DNA from: JBJYIN01 sp046237015
Lineage (GTDB): Bacteria > Pseudomonadota > Gammaproteobacteria > Enterobacterales > Enterobacteriaceae
NCBI RefSeq assembly: GCF_046237015.1
Contig: NZ_JBJYIN010000001.1
Location: 124,001-188,000 of the forward strand
DNA: 64,000 bases
Direction: 5' to 3'
The position numbers were made by a program, and so were the translations under genes. Under the pieces are notes generated by a model, which had not been told where the DNA came from, searched no databases, and saw only the letters and a list, made by a program, of their open reading frames with translations. Shown here in pieces: positions 1 through 8,408 of the stretch (positions are counted from its first letter, which is position 1; each line of letters opens with the position of its first letter).

Positions 1-813
1 AATGCTCCCGTTAGCCATGCCGCCATGCTGTATCAAAAAACACCGCTTACCATTATTGAAGAGAGTCCTCCTCAGGTCGCGGTTAATGACGCGCTTAAAC
101 GGTTTAAGGGACGTACCATTTATGTCTACCGGCATACAACCCAACAAAATTTATCGCCAGTCATCAATGCGGCGACAGAGCACCGAAATAACCTGGATCC
201 CTATGATAATGCCAGCCTGTATATCGTAGGATTATTATTGCTGTATAAAAAAATCTCACTGCCAACACTTGCTCAGAAAGTCACCTTACGTATTTTGAAG
301 AAGCTAACCGCAACCTTGACGCAGTTTCTGCAACAGCATAAAAACCCGGGAAAAATGCCGATGGTTTGCTCACAGTTTGTCGCTCAATGCTTTGAAGATG
401 CAGGGAGCCAATACCAATTACATTTCGATCACCCACTACTGAAAGCAAGCCACAATAAAAACCTGTTAGACATGGCAGTAAAATTTATTGATCAGAACCC
501 TATTCCTGTCATGAATAACGTTGGACTGACACCTGACAATACAATGACAGAAAGTGATGAAGCGCTGTGCGAAGCATTAAAACTCGCCATTGAAAATGGA
601 ATATCCAGCAACGATGCCGCTGATATTAACGCAGAATTAGTGCAAGCCATTGAAGCATTCGCCAGTATCAATGCAGCACTACTGGGTATGCCAAACGATG
701 CGAACGCCTTAAGTGCCACACATCAATTGCAGGCTAATATGAACATGTTCGTTTTCCCCGGCGATTTGATGAACAGCACCAATCTGAAGGCGGTAGGAGA
801 AATTAAGATCTAA
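1..813 (+). CDS. Permuted papain-like (NlpC/P60-type) hydrolase, 5' end cut by window
   Basis: The reading frame is open from the first base, so the true start lies upstream and 270 residues are visible. Two motifs suggest a circularly permuted NlpC/P60 or YiiX-like cysteine hydrolase: a His-containing strand at the very start (SHAAMLYQ), and a nucleophile-type helix in the middle (MVCSQFVAQCFEDAG). In permuted members the His precedes the Cys, as here. The last 90 or so residues are helical and Ala/Asn-rich and are not part of the usual domain. Such enzymes cleave amide or thioester bonds in peptides, lipids or cell-wall fragments; the substrate cannot be told. It ends before an inverted repeat. 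The family call is moderately sure, the function unknown. Confidence 0.55.
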   Translation, partial: NAPVSHAAMLYQKTPLTIIEESPPQVAVNDALKRFKGRTIYVYRHTTQQNLSPVINAATEHRNNLDPYDNASLYIVGLLLLYKKISLPTLAQKVTLRILKKLTATLTQFLQQHKNPGKMPMVCSQFVAQCFEDAGSQYQLHFDHPLLKASHNKNLLDMAVKFIDQNPIPVMNNVGLTPDNTMTESDEALCEALKLAIENGISSNDAADINAELVQAIEAFASINAALLGMPNDANALSATHQLQANMNMFVFPGDLMNSTNLKAVGEIKI

Positions 814-845
814 TTCGACGTTGAACCTATCGAATTCACTCACCT

Positions 846-878
846 TATCTCTACCGGTCTTATTGCCCGGTAGAGATA
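846..878. terminator. Perfect 12-bp inverted repeat, possible terminator
   Basis: The arms TATCTCTACCGG (846-857) and CCGGTAGAGATA (867-878) are perfect complements around a 9-base loop. They begin 33 bases after the stop of the first gene. No clear T-run follows on either strand, so this is a strong RNA hairpin and only a possible terminator. Confidence 0.45.
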
Positions 879-965
879 GCTGGTTGCATGACGTGCTACA
901 AATCGTTATGGGATGGGAAGATCGTAGAGTGCCGTTTGATGTATCGTCCTTGCTGATTTCCATCA

Positions 966-1222
966 TTATTTCCCATTAAACATGTCGATAATTTCTTCTT
1001 TATTCATCTCATCAAAATTATCCGGGCTGAAACTTGGCCCTTCATGAAACCAATGTTTTCGGTAGTGGTAAGAGGAACGTTCTTAGCCACGGGTTTACCA
1101 TTGCGGGCGATAACATAAGATTCTCCCGTTTCTGATACATGCTTGATAATTTTTGAGAAATTGCTTTTTGCCCCGTAGAGATTGATTTTTTGCACAGATC
1201 CTACAAAGAGTTGGTTAATCAT
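966..1222 (-). pseudogene. Phd/YefM-type antitoxin, frameshifted
   Basis: The N-terminal part reads as a prevent-host-death antitoxin: INLYGAKSNFSKIIKHV, then GESYVIARNGKPVAKNVPL, then a GFMKGQVS segment. The frame then drifts and stops early. Shifting by one base near 1043 restores a normal acidic tail (PDNFDEMNKEEIIDMFNGK) ending at 966-968. So one small indel has broken the gene. A GTG just before QKINLYGAK (about 1190) may be the original start. No RelE, Doc or VapC-like toxin is visible next to it. In intact systems this family represses its operon and neutralises the toxin. The frameshift reading is well supported; a sequencing error cannot be excluded. Confidence 0.7.
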
Positions 1223-1325
1223 AGCATTCCCATTGCTCCGTATCCCCTACGGACAGTTTCAATACGATGGGATATACTACCACCCTGATAACATCAACAG
1301 TTAATAAGACCTTAAAGGTGTAATA

Positions 1326-2195
1326 ATGAAAGGTATCGTGTTAGCTGGCGGCACAGGTACTCGCCTCCACCCGATTACTCGCGGTATTTCGAAGCAACTG
1401 CTGCCGATTTATGATAAACCCATGGTTTATTACCCTATTTCCGTCTTAATGCTCGCGGGAATTCGTGAAATACTCCTCATTACCACCCCCGAAGATATGC
1501 CCGCCTTTCAACGCTTGTTAGGTGATGGTTCCCACTTTGGTATTCAACTCAGCTATGCAATCCAGCCTAGCCCCGATGGGCTTGCCCAAGCATTTATCAT
1601 TGGAGAAGAATTCATCAACAATGATTGTTGTGCCTTAGTGTTGGGTGACAACATTTATTTTGGTCAGGGATTTGGTAAAAAGCTGGAAGCTGTTGCAGCG
1701 CAGGAAGAAGGTGCCACTATTTTTGGCTATCAGGTCACCGATCCAGAACGGTTTGGCGTGGTTGAGTTTGATGACAATTTCAAAGCACTTTCTATAGAAG
1801 AAAAACCCCTCGTACCAAAATCTAATTGGGCAGTAACCGGGCTTTATTTTTACGACAGGAATGTGGTGGAAATGGCCAAACAGGTCAAGCCATCACATCG
1901 CGGCGAATTGGAAATTACTACGCTCAGCCAAATGTATCTTGAACAAGGCAAATTAAATGTGGAATTACTTGGTCGTGGTTTTGCCTGGTTGGACACCGGC
2001 ACACATGATAGCTTAATTGACGCTTCACAATTTATCCATACGATTGAAAAACGCCAAGGACTAAAAGTCGCTTGTCTGGAAGAAATCGCTTTCCGAAAGG
2101 GCTGGATATCCCGCCAGCAAGTTGAGGAAGAAGCAAATGGCATGAGTAAAACGCCCTATGGGCAATATTTATTGCAATTAATTGCTGAAAAGTGA
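1326..2195 (+). CDS. rmlA: Glucose-1-phosphate thymidylyltransferase
   Basis: This enzyme makes dTDP-glucose from glucose-1-phosphate and dTTP, the first step to dTDP-rhamnose and other dTDP-sugars. The 289-residue protein has the family length. It opens with the nucleotide-binding signature LAGGTGTRLHP, carries EEKP in the middle, and ends with the usual helical tail. AAGG lies upstream of the ATG. The stop is followed after one base by the start of a broken rmlC, so this was once an rml operon. No rmlB is visible upstream and rmlC/rmlD downstream are remnants, so this copy is stranded. It could still feed a dTDP-sugar pathway encoded elsewhere. Confidence 0.93.
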   Translation: MKGIVLAGGTGTRLHPITRGISKQLLPIYDKPMVYYPISVLMLAGIREILLITTPEDMPAFQRLLGDGSHFGIQLSYAIQPSPDGLAQAFIIGEEFINNDCCALVLGDNIYFGQGFGKKLEAVAAQEEGATIFGYQVTDPERFGVVEFDDNFKALSIEEKPLVPKSNWAVTGLYFYDRNVVEMAKQVKPSHRGELEITTLSQMYLEQGKLNVELLGRGFAWLDTGTHDSLIDASQFIHTIEKRQGLKVACLEEIAFRKGWISRQQVEEEANGMSKTPYGQYLLQLIAEK

Positions 2196-2196
2196 T

Positions 2197-2557
2197 ATGT
2201 CACTTATTAGCGTTTGAATTTCTAAGACCACAATCATTAAGCCGAAAGTATTTGGTAATGCACTCAGGTTGTATTTGGTAATGCACTCAGGTTTTTGAAA
2301 CATTTGAAAAAAAACGCTACCAGAAAATGGTAGATATCGATCTTGAATTTGTGCAAGACAATTATTCTCGCTCAGGTAAAAGCGTATTGCGCGGGTTACA
2401 TTTCCAGAAAATCAATCCACAGGGGAAATTAGTTCGAGTGGTACGCGGGAAGTTTTCGATGTTGCCGTAGACATACGACTAGAATCGCCGACTTATGGTA
2501 AATGGGAAGGCCTCGTTCTGTCAGAAGAAAATAAGATGCAATTCTGGTTACCGCCGG
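2197..2557 (+). pseudogene. rmlC: dTDP-4-dehydrorhamnose 3,5-epimerase remnant
   Basis: Pieces of RmlC can be read in shifting frames: MSLIS at 2197, IIKPKVFGNALR near 2236-2268, ETFEKKRYQKMVDIDLEFVQ from about 2297, then SVLRGLHFQ and QGKLVRVVRG, and in another frame VFDVAVDIRLESPTYGKWEG and QFWLPPG. Damage seen: an early stop in the N-terminal segment, a 23-bp tandem duplication (2248-2293), and a one-base loss in a G-run near 2450. The 3' part is missing, because the sequence runs directly into rmlD sequence near 2557. No active epimerase can be made. Confidence 0.88.
2248..2293 (+). repeat. 23-bp perfect tandem duplication inside rmlC remnant
   Basis: Two identical 23-base copies lie head to tail at 2248-2270 and 2271-2293, beginning GTATTTGGTAATG. 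The copy encodes the VFGNALR segment of RmlC, so the duplication adds a non-multiple of three and breaks the frame. It looks like slippage or recombination during decay of the locus. Confidence 0.93.
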
Positions 2558-2818
2558 GACTTGGCTCTGGTAATTACATCCTTGCTTGAGAAAGAGGCAG
2601 AAAGTGGAATTTACCACTACAGCGGGGATAAAGGGGGGATTTGGTATGAATTTTCTGAAGAAATTTTTAGCGTTGCGGAGCAAAAAACTATTATGGCTAA
2701 AATACCGACACTGAAACCAATAGCAACAGAGCAATATCCCACTCCAGCACACAGACCTGCTTTTTCAACATTAGCCTGCGGAAAGATGAAAAGGTTGGGT
2801 ATTCGTTTATCTAGCTGA
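2558..2818 (+). pseudogene. rmlD: dTDP-4-dehydrorhamnose reductase remnant (C-terminal part)
   Basis: From about 2558 the frame reads LALVITSLLEKEAESGIYHY, then SGDKGGIWYEFSEEIF and, near the end, EQYPTPAHRPAFSTLACGKM. This is the conserved C-terminal third of RmlD, including the YPTPAxRPxxS stretch that closes the substrate pocket. The NAD(P)-binding N-terminal domain with GxxGxxG and YxxxK is absent. Its fusion to the truncated rmlC shows a deletion of the rmlC 3' end and the rmlD 5' part. It cannot make an active reductase. Confidence 0.85.
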
Positions 2819-2893
2819 GAAGAAAGTTTAGCAAAAATCATTTTTATAGTAATCAATGTATTAGATCATAGTTCATCTGATCATCATACCCAG

Positions 2894-2931
2894 AGAAAAA
2901 GTGGAGCTTTCCGCAGACACAGAAAGCCTCC
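2894..2931 (-). terminator. Intrinsic terminator after ugd
   Basis: On the minus strand GGAG(G)CTTTC pairs with GAAAGCTCC around a 10-base loop, with one bulged base, followed by ACTTTTT. It lies about 30 bases past the ugd stop and probably ends the long polysaccharide transcript that starts upstream of the WecA-like gene. Confidence 0.75.
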
Positions 2932-2960
2932 TACAAAAAAGATACCACGCAACTAAAACA

Positions 2961-4127
2961 TTAATCAGAACCAAAAAGATCACGCGTATAGACTTTTTCG
3001 ACAACATCTGAAAGTTCAGGTGTCATACGATTAGAGATAATCACATCTGATATTTGTTTAAATTCGTTCATATCACGAATAACACGAGACCGAAAGAACG
3101 AATCATCCTCAAGCACAGGTTCATACACTACAACCTCGATACCTTTAGCCTTAATACGTTTCATCACGCCTTGAATGGCGGAAGCACGGAAATTATCTGA
3201 ACCAGCTTTCATCACTAATCGATAAACACCGACAACTTTAGGATTGCGCTCAATAATCGAATCAGCAATAAAATCCTTACGAGTGCGATTTGCCTCAACA
3301 ATAGCGCAAATGAGGCTATTAGGTACACTGGCATAGTTTGCCAATAACTGTTTAGTATCCTTAGGCAAACAGTAACCACCATAGCCAAATGAAGGATTAT
3401 TGTAATGGCCGCCAATACGCGGATCTAATCCAACACCTTCAATAATTTGTTTGCTATCTAAACCATGAATCTGAGCATAGCTATCTAGTTCATTAAAATA
3501 CGCTACTCGCATAGCCAAATAAGTATTAGCAAACAATTTTATCGCTTCTGCTTCTGTTGAATCAGTAAATAATACTGATACATCTTGCTTAATTGCACCT
3601 TGTAATAATAAATTAGCAAACCGCTTAGCTCTTTCCGAACACTCCCCGACTACAATTCTTGAAGGATACAAATTATCATACAGTGCTTTTCCCTCACGCA
3701 GAAATTCGGGAGAAAAAATGATATTTTCACTGGCGTATTTTTCTTTTACCGATTTGGTGAACCCTACAGGAACTGTGGACTTGATTACCATAATCGCATC
3801 TGGATTAATCTCGATAACATCACGGATTACCGATTCGACGGATTGTGTGTTGAAGTAGTTAGACTTAGGATCATAATCGGTCGGCGTTGCGATAATGACA
3901 AAATCTGCATCTTGATAAGCTTCTTGCTTATCCAGTGTGGCGTAAAAATTCAGTTCTTTTTCACTTAAGAAACATTCTATTTCACGATCAACAATGGGAG
4001 AACGTTTATTATTCAATAAATCGACTTTTTCAGAGACTACATCTAATGCCACAACCTGATTATGTTGCGCCAATAGTATGGCGTTGGAAAGACCAACATA
4101 GCCTGTACCTGCAATTGCTATTTTCAT
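2961..4127 (-). CDS. ugd: UDP-glucose 6-dehydrogenase
   Basis: Ugd oxidises UDP-glucose to UDP-glucuronate with two NAD+. The 388-residue protein has the family length. It begins with the NAD-binding AIAGTGYVGLSNA, has the bridging KSTVPVGFT and SPEFLREG segments, and carries the catalytic cysteine in FGYGGYCLPKD (Cys253). The C-terminal UDP-binding domain is complete. It is the last gene of the polysaccharide operon, behind a UDP-glucuronate epimerase, so the pair probably converts UDP-glucose to UDP-galacturonate for the repeat unit. Its base composition is nearer to the chromosome average than the AT-rich core upstream. Confidence 0.95.
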   Translation of the reverse strand: MKIAIAGTGYVGLSNAILLAQHNQVVALDVVSEKVDLLNNKRSPIVDREIECFLSEKELNFYATLDKQEAYQDADFVIIATPTDYDPKSNYFNTQSVESVIRDVIEINPDAIMVIKSTVPVGFTKSVKEKYASENIIFSPEFLREGKALYDNLYPSRIVVGECSERAKRFANLLLQGAIKQDVSVLFTDSTEAEAIKLFANTYLAMRVAYFNELDSYAQIHGLDSKQIIEGVGLDPRIGGHYNNPSFGYGGYCLPKDTKQLLANYASVPNSLICAIVEANRTRKDFIADSIIERNPKVVGVYRLVMKAGSDNFRASAIQGVMKRIKAKGIEVVVYEPVLEDDSFFRSRVIRDMNEFKQISDVIISNRMTPELSDVVEKVYTRDLFGSD

Positions 4128-4187
4128 TTTTTAACCGTTAAATTAACTGACAAAACATGAACGCTATTTTTAATAATAATTAAAAGG

Positions 4188-5195
4188 CTAACACTGATAA
4201 AAATCTCGATACCACTCTACAAACCGTGCAACACCTTCATTTACACCAACTTTAGGCCGATACCCTGTTACAGCAAAAAGATCATCTGTATCTGCCCAGG
4301 TCTGATAGACATCTCCTGGTTGCATGGGTAAAAAGTTTTTCTTCGCCTCGATTCCCAGTGAATTTTCTAATGCAGTGACAAAATCCATCAGCTTTACTGG
4401 ACTACCATTGCCAATATTATAAACACGATACGGAGCAGAGCTATTTGCCGGGCTTCCTGACTCAGCATTCCAGTTTTCGTTTCGTTCTGGAATAACATCC
4501 AGAATACGTATAATACCTTCAATGATATCATCAATATAAGTAAAATCACGACTTAGATTGCCGTTGTTATAGATATCAATGGCCTCATTATTTAATATCT
4601 TTTTCGTAAATTTAAATAATGCCATATCCGGACGCCCCCACGGGCCATAAACAGTAAAGAAACGAAGTCCTGTAGTGGGAATACCATAAAGATGCGAATA
4701 TGAGTGTGCCATTAATTCATTCGCTTTTTTCGTTGCAGCATACAATGAAACAGGGTGATCTACAGAATCGTTAGTCGAGAATGGGGTTTTTTCATTCAAC
4801 CCATAGACTGAGCTGGAAGATGCATAGACCAAATGTTTTATTCTATGTTGACGGCAGCATTCCAGAATATTCAGGAAACCGACAAGATTGCTGTCTGCAT
4901 AAGCTGATGGATTTTCTAATGAGTAACGGACTCCAGCCTGGGCTGCTAAGTGAATAACGTAATCGAATTTATTTTCAGAAAAAATTTTGTTTAACAAGTC
5001 ACTATCATGAAGTTCACCATGAATAAATTTAAATTGCTCATTCCTCTGTATATTATTAACCCGCGAAAACTTTAAATTTTGATCATAGTAATCATTTACA
5101 TTATCAAAACCGATTACATCATGACCACCTTGGCATAATACATTAGCGGTATAATATCCAATAAACCCGGCGACACCAGTAATTAATATATTCAT
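4188..5195 (-). CDS. UDP-glucuronate 4-epimerase (NAD-dependent epimerase/dehydratase)
   Basis: An extended short-chain dehydrogenase of 335 residues with TGVAGFIG at the N-terminus, SSSSVYG in the middle and the catalytic pair Tyr152/Lys156 in SLYAATKKANE. The YYDQNLKFSR segment after strand 2 and the PWGRPDMALF motif are typical of UDP-glucuronate 4-epimerases (Cap1J/WbnF/GlaE type), which make UDP-galacturonate. The neighbouring ugd would supply the substrate. The ATG at 5195 is chosen over a GTG one codon upstream. Galacturonate in the polymer follows by inference from this pair. Confidence 0.85.
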   Translation of the reverse strand: MNILITGVAGFIGYYTANVLCQGGHDVIGFDNVNDYYDQNLKFSRVNNIQRNEQFKFIHGELHDSDLLNKIFSENKFDYVIHLAAQAGVRYSLENPSAYADSNLVGFLNILECCRQHRIKHLVYASSSSVYGLNEKTPFSTNDSVDHPVSLYAATKKANELMAHSYSHLYGIPTTGLRFFTVYGPWGRPDMALFKFTKKILNNEAIDIYNNGNLSRDFTYIDDIIEGIIRILDVIPERNENWNAESGSPANSSAPYRVYNIGNGSPVKLMDFVTALENSLGIEAKKNFLPMQPGDVYQTWADTDDLFAVTGYRPKVGVNEGVARFVEWYRDFYQC

Positions 5196-5224
5196 CACAT
5201 ATTGACCTAAACAGGTAAGTAATT

Positions 5225-6037
5225 TTACCTCATCCTTTTATATAAAACTTTAGTAAATACTACAGGCATAAGGTGAAAGAAAAACCTAAAGAATAGAAAA
5301 AAAACATTCTTTATAGAACATCGACGCAAGGCAATCATATAATTAAATCTAAGAGCAACTTCACTCCAGGCTTTTTTTATCCCTTTCCTTCTAGATAAGG
5401 TTTTATCATTTAATCTGTAGTCCAAGAGAATCTCATTTACATTACCTAATTTGTATCCATTGAGTATTAAGTTATACCATAGCGCCATATCCTCGCTAAA
5501 ACTTGTATTTACTGGATAACGATAGCCATTCTTGAATACGGAAATTCTAAACATGACAGTAGGATGTATAAAAGGACATCTAGCAATACTGTAATCGACC
5601 AAATCATCATGAAACATGGGGACCTGTTTTTTTTCTAACGCATATTCAGAATTAAACTCTCTACATAACCCCCCACAAATATCCACATCTTGATTATCTT
5701 TAAAATAAGATATTTGCTTGTACAATCTATCATTTCTAGATATATCATCACTATCCATTCTAGCCACAAAATCATAATTATTAGACACAGCGACATCAAT
5801 TAGGCTATTCAAAGCATATGCTAAACCATTATTAGTTTCAGAAGGAAAAATCTTTATCCTTTTTTCATTTAAGAAAAACTTCAATATCCTATCTAACTCT
5901 TCAGAAACGGCCCCATCTCTATAAATAAAAATATCACAATATACAGATTGTGATAACATACTATCTACAGCCAATTTAAAATCATCAGGGGCATCAGAAT
6001 AATAAACTGACATTATAACCACAATTTTATCAGTCAT
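5225..6037 (-). CDS. Family 2 glycosyltransferase
   Basis: A GT-A fold glycosyltransferase of about 270 residues. It starts with KIVVIMSVYY, has VDSMLSQSV, then the metal- and nucleotide-binding aspartates in FVARMDSDDIS, and FSEDMALWYNLI where the catalytic base is expected (ED). It resembles AmsE/CpsE-type transferases of enterobacterial exopolysaccharide loci. The C-terminal hydrophobic basic stretch (FFLFFRFFFHLMPVVF) suggests membrane association. The ATG at 6037 is preferred over a GTG three codons upstream. The sugar transferred and the linkage cannot be read from sequence. It lies in the AT-rich core next to the putative polymerase. Confidence 0.85.
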   Translation of the reverse strand: MTDKIVVIMSVYYSDAPDDFKLAVDSMLSQSVYCDIFIYRDGAVSEELDRILKFFLNEKRIKIFPSETNNGLAYALNSLIDVAVSNNYDFVARMDSDDISRNDRLYKQISYFKDNQDVDICGGLCREFNSEYALEKKQVPMFHDDLVDYSIARCPFIHPTVMFRISVFKNGYRYPVNTSFSEDMALWYNLILNGYKLGNVNEILLDYRLNDKTLSRRKGIKKAWSEVALRFNYMIALRRCSIKNVFFLFFRFFFHLMPVVFTKVLYKRMR

Positions 6038-6216
6038 AACAATCACTCATAATACAACATAGAGCATTAAAATTAAGAAATAATATATTAGTGACACACT
6101 AACCCCAATATAGATAAAAATCAGCAAATCTTGGTATAGTGAAGGTAAAGAAGTTAAATTAAAAACCAGTATAAATGTATTATTGATAGCATTTCATGCT
6201 TATAATAGAAAAGCTG

Positions 6217-7299
6217 CTATCGCGACTTATTATATGTTTTTATAAACAAAAAAAACAAAAATGCAACAAATAACATAACAATAAAATCAATAATCATAGA
6301 GCCAAAACTTCTTCGTATAAAATAGGGTCCTTGCAGAATGAAATTTAACATTACTGCATTTTTGAAAACTGTTAATTTTATGTATTTAAGAGAATATCTT
6401 ATCAGCCCTCCTCCTAAAAGAAGAATAATAGTTCCCAAAGGGGAAAAATACATACTTGAATTAGAACCGTACCGAATCCCGTCAGCAATAATATCATCAG
6501 GAAGGCCATAATTAGCAATAATCTCAATCACCCCATCAGACCCAATAATACTCTTCATCAATGGAATTGATTCTGAAAGTAAAACCCACACAGAAAAATC
6601 TAACGAATAAGACAAATACGCACATATATATATAGGATTCAAATGAATAAAAAAATAACTCAAACTATCTAATGCACCTTGATTTGCAAATGGTATAATG
6701 CCAGCCCTCAATGGCTGAAGAACATAAATTAAGAAAACTATAGCTAATATTGAACCAAAGAATAATTTATTATAATTGAACCCGGATAATAATTTAACGC
6801 TCCAAATTATCAATACCATAATGACAGGGTAGCGATCATAATTAAATATTAGCTGCATGCATGCAATAAAGAGTAAAATAACAAATGTTATATTATATGG
6901 CATACTTCTACTTATGCATAAGACAAATAATGGGAAAGCGAATATTGTCACATAGCTAATGGGGACGTAAAAATATATAACAAACAGTACTATTGCACAT
7001 ATATCTGATGAAAATGATTTTGACTCTCTAAAGATAATAGTATATTTAACGGAACTTAGCATCCATATGATGCCACTGCCTAACATAACATGACCAATGA
7101 ATAAAACAAAAAGTTCGTTTTTAGTCACGAAAAATGTTTTAAAAAAATGGAAACTCAAGCCACCATATTCCAACGATAGCAAATAAGGAACCAAATAGAA
7201 CACAAAAGGTATAATAAAATAAAAAAACACAATGAGTTTTTTATAATTATATTCTATCTTATTCATAGTCTCTTCCTGATCCTGATAAGTGTTTTTCAT
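6217..7299 (-). CDS. wzy: Putative polysaccharide polymerase Wzy
   Basis: A 360-residue protein made almost entirely of hydrophobic segments, roughly 10-12 predicted membrane spans, with a large loop around residues 225-280. Wzy polymerases join undecaprenyl-linked repeat units on the periplasmic face of the inner membrane. They share topology rather than sequence, so the call rests on membrane architecture and on being the only such gene in a locus with wzx and wza-wzc. The start overlaps the stop of the upstream transferase by four bases (ATGA). An internal ATG at 7266 has a better ribosome-binding site (AGGAAGAG) and may be the true start. Very AT-rich. Confidence 0.72.
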   Translation of the reverse strand: MKNTYQDQEETMNKIEYNYKKLIVFFYFIIPFVFYLVPYLLSLEYGGLSFHFFKTFFVTKNELFVLFIGHVMLGSGIIWMLSSVKYTIIFRESKSFSSDICAIVLFVIYFYVPISYVTIFAFPLFVLCISRSMPYNITFVILLFIACMQLIFNYDRYPVIMVLIIWSVKLLSGFNYNKLFFGSILAIVFLIYVLQPLRAGIIPFANQGALDSLSYFFIHLNPIYICAYLSYSLDFSVWVLLSESIPLMKSIIGSDGVIEIIANYGLPDDIIADGIRYGSNSSMYFSPLGTIILLLGGGLIRYSLKYIKLTVFKNAVMLNFILQGPYFIRRSFGSMIIDFIVMLFVAFLFFLFIKTYNKSR

Positions 7300-8408
7300 T
7301 CTTTAGTGTAAAGTAATTCTTGCCAGCGTGAAAGAATATAACCCTCATCAAAGTCAACAATAGCCCTTTCTCTATTCTTCAATCCAAGATTATATCGTAA
7401 TTCACTATTCATGCTAAAAACTTTATCGATTGAGCTAATAAATGCATCAATATTCTCATCACTCCAATCAAAGACAAATACTCCTGGGTAGTCTTTAATT
7501 GAATTTGAATCAGGCCGAGAACAAGCAATAATAATACATCCTTGAAGTAAAGCTTCAACAAGAGAACGCTGTAATCCTTCTACTCTAGAAAATGACAAGA
7601 AAATATCACCACATATATAGTTCTTATATGGGAATTTGGTTATTCCATGATAAATTATATTAATTTCATTTAATAATTTATTATTAAGTTCATGCTCACT
7701 CCCTAATCCACCATATACATTGATTTTTTTACCTTGGGCACAATGAGATATTGCAATTACTCTGTCAGCACCTTTCCTAGATGAAAATGTACCTGTAACA
7801 TGAATGTTAGGCTCTACATTATCTCCCTTGGTGATAATATGATTTTTTACATTAAAGGAATTAGGTATAACGTAATAATGATAAGAGCAGAATTCTTGTT
7901 TTACTAAATAAACAATTTTAAATTTAGTTTTTTTTAAAAACAAAGACTCAAAATATCTTGTAACATATTCTCTAGATGAGATTTCATTTACGTTCGTATT
8001 AGCCCTTCTAACATAGAACACATTATAGTTCATAGATAAAAATGGAATAAAAAATGGTTGAGTTATGATTATTTTAACATCTTTATTCAGGAAAAGCATA
8101 AGATTTATATTAAAATTAAACAATATTAAAAGAAAAAAAATCTTTATTTCTCTAAGAATATTATATATTAAACCATTCTTTTTAAACGGAACTCCAATTT
8201 CATTTTTTACTATCAGATCTCTATTTTTTTTCTTGCTGTTAAAATATAAATTACGAGTAGCCATTACATTATTTTTTTTAGATAAAATATTATGTAATTC
8301 TCTCATCGAAGATGGAGGGCCTATAAGATCCGTATATTTCCCCATATATGCAACATATATGTCACAATTTTTCACTTTCTTGTATATCTCAGAAAAAATC
8401 TTGAGCAT
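7296..8408 (-). CDS. Glycosyltransferase, GT4-like
   Basis: A 370-residue protein with a GT-B-like C-terminal half: VTGTFSSRKGADRVI, INVYGGLG, then the nucleotide-sugar-binding FLSFSRVEGLQRSLVEALLQGC, which matches the ExxGxxxxEA pattern of family 4 transferases. The N-terminal acceptor domain is poorly conserved and very Asn/Lys-rich, as usual for serotype-specific enzymes. It sits between wzx and wzy, starting on the stop codon of wzx (TAATG), and should add one sugar of the repeat unit at the cytoplasmic membrane face. Donor and linkage are unknown. Confidence 0.82.
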   Translation of the reverse strand: MLKIFSEIYKKVKNCDIYVAYMGKYTDLIGPPSSMRELHNILSKKNNVMATRNLYFNSKKKNRDLIVKNEIGVPFKKNGLIYNILREIKIFFLLILFNFNINLMLFLNKDVKIIITQPFFIPFLSMNYNVFYVRRANTNVNEISSREYVTRYFESLFLKKTKFKIVYLVKQEFCSYHYYVIPNSFNVKNHIITKGDNVEPNIHVTGTFSSRKGADRVIAISHCAQGKKINVYGGLGSEHELNNKLLNEINIIYHGITKFPYKNYICGDIFLSFSRVEGLQRSLVEALLQGCIIIACSRPDSNSIKDYPGVFVFDWSDENIDAFISSIDKVFSMNSELRYNLGLKNRERAIVDFDEGYILSRWQELLYTKE

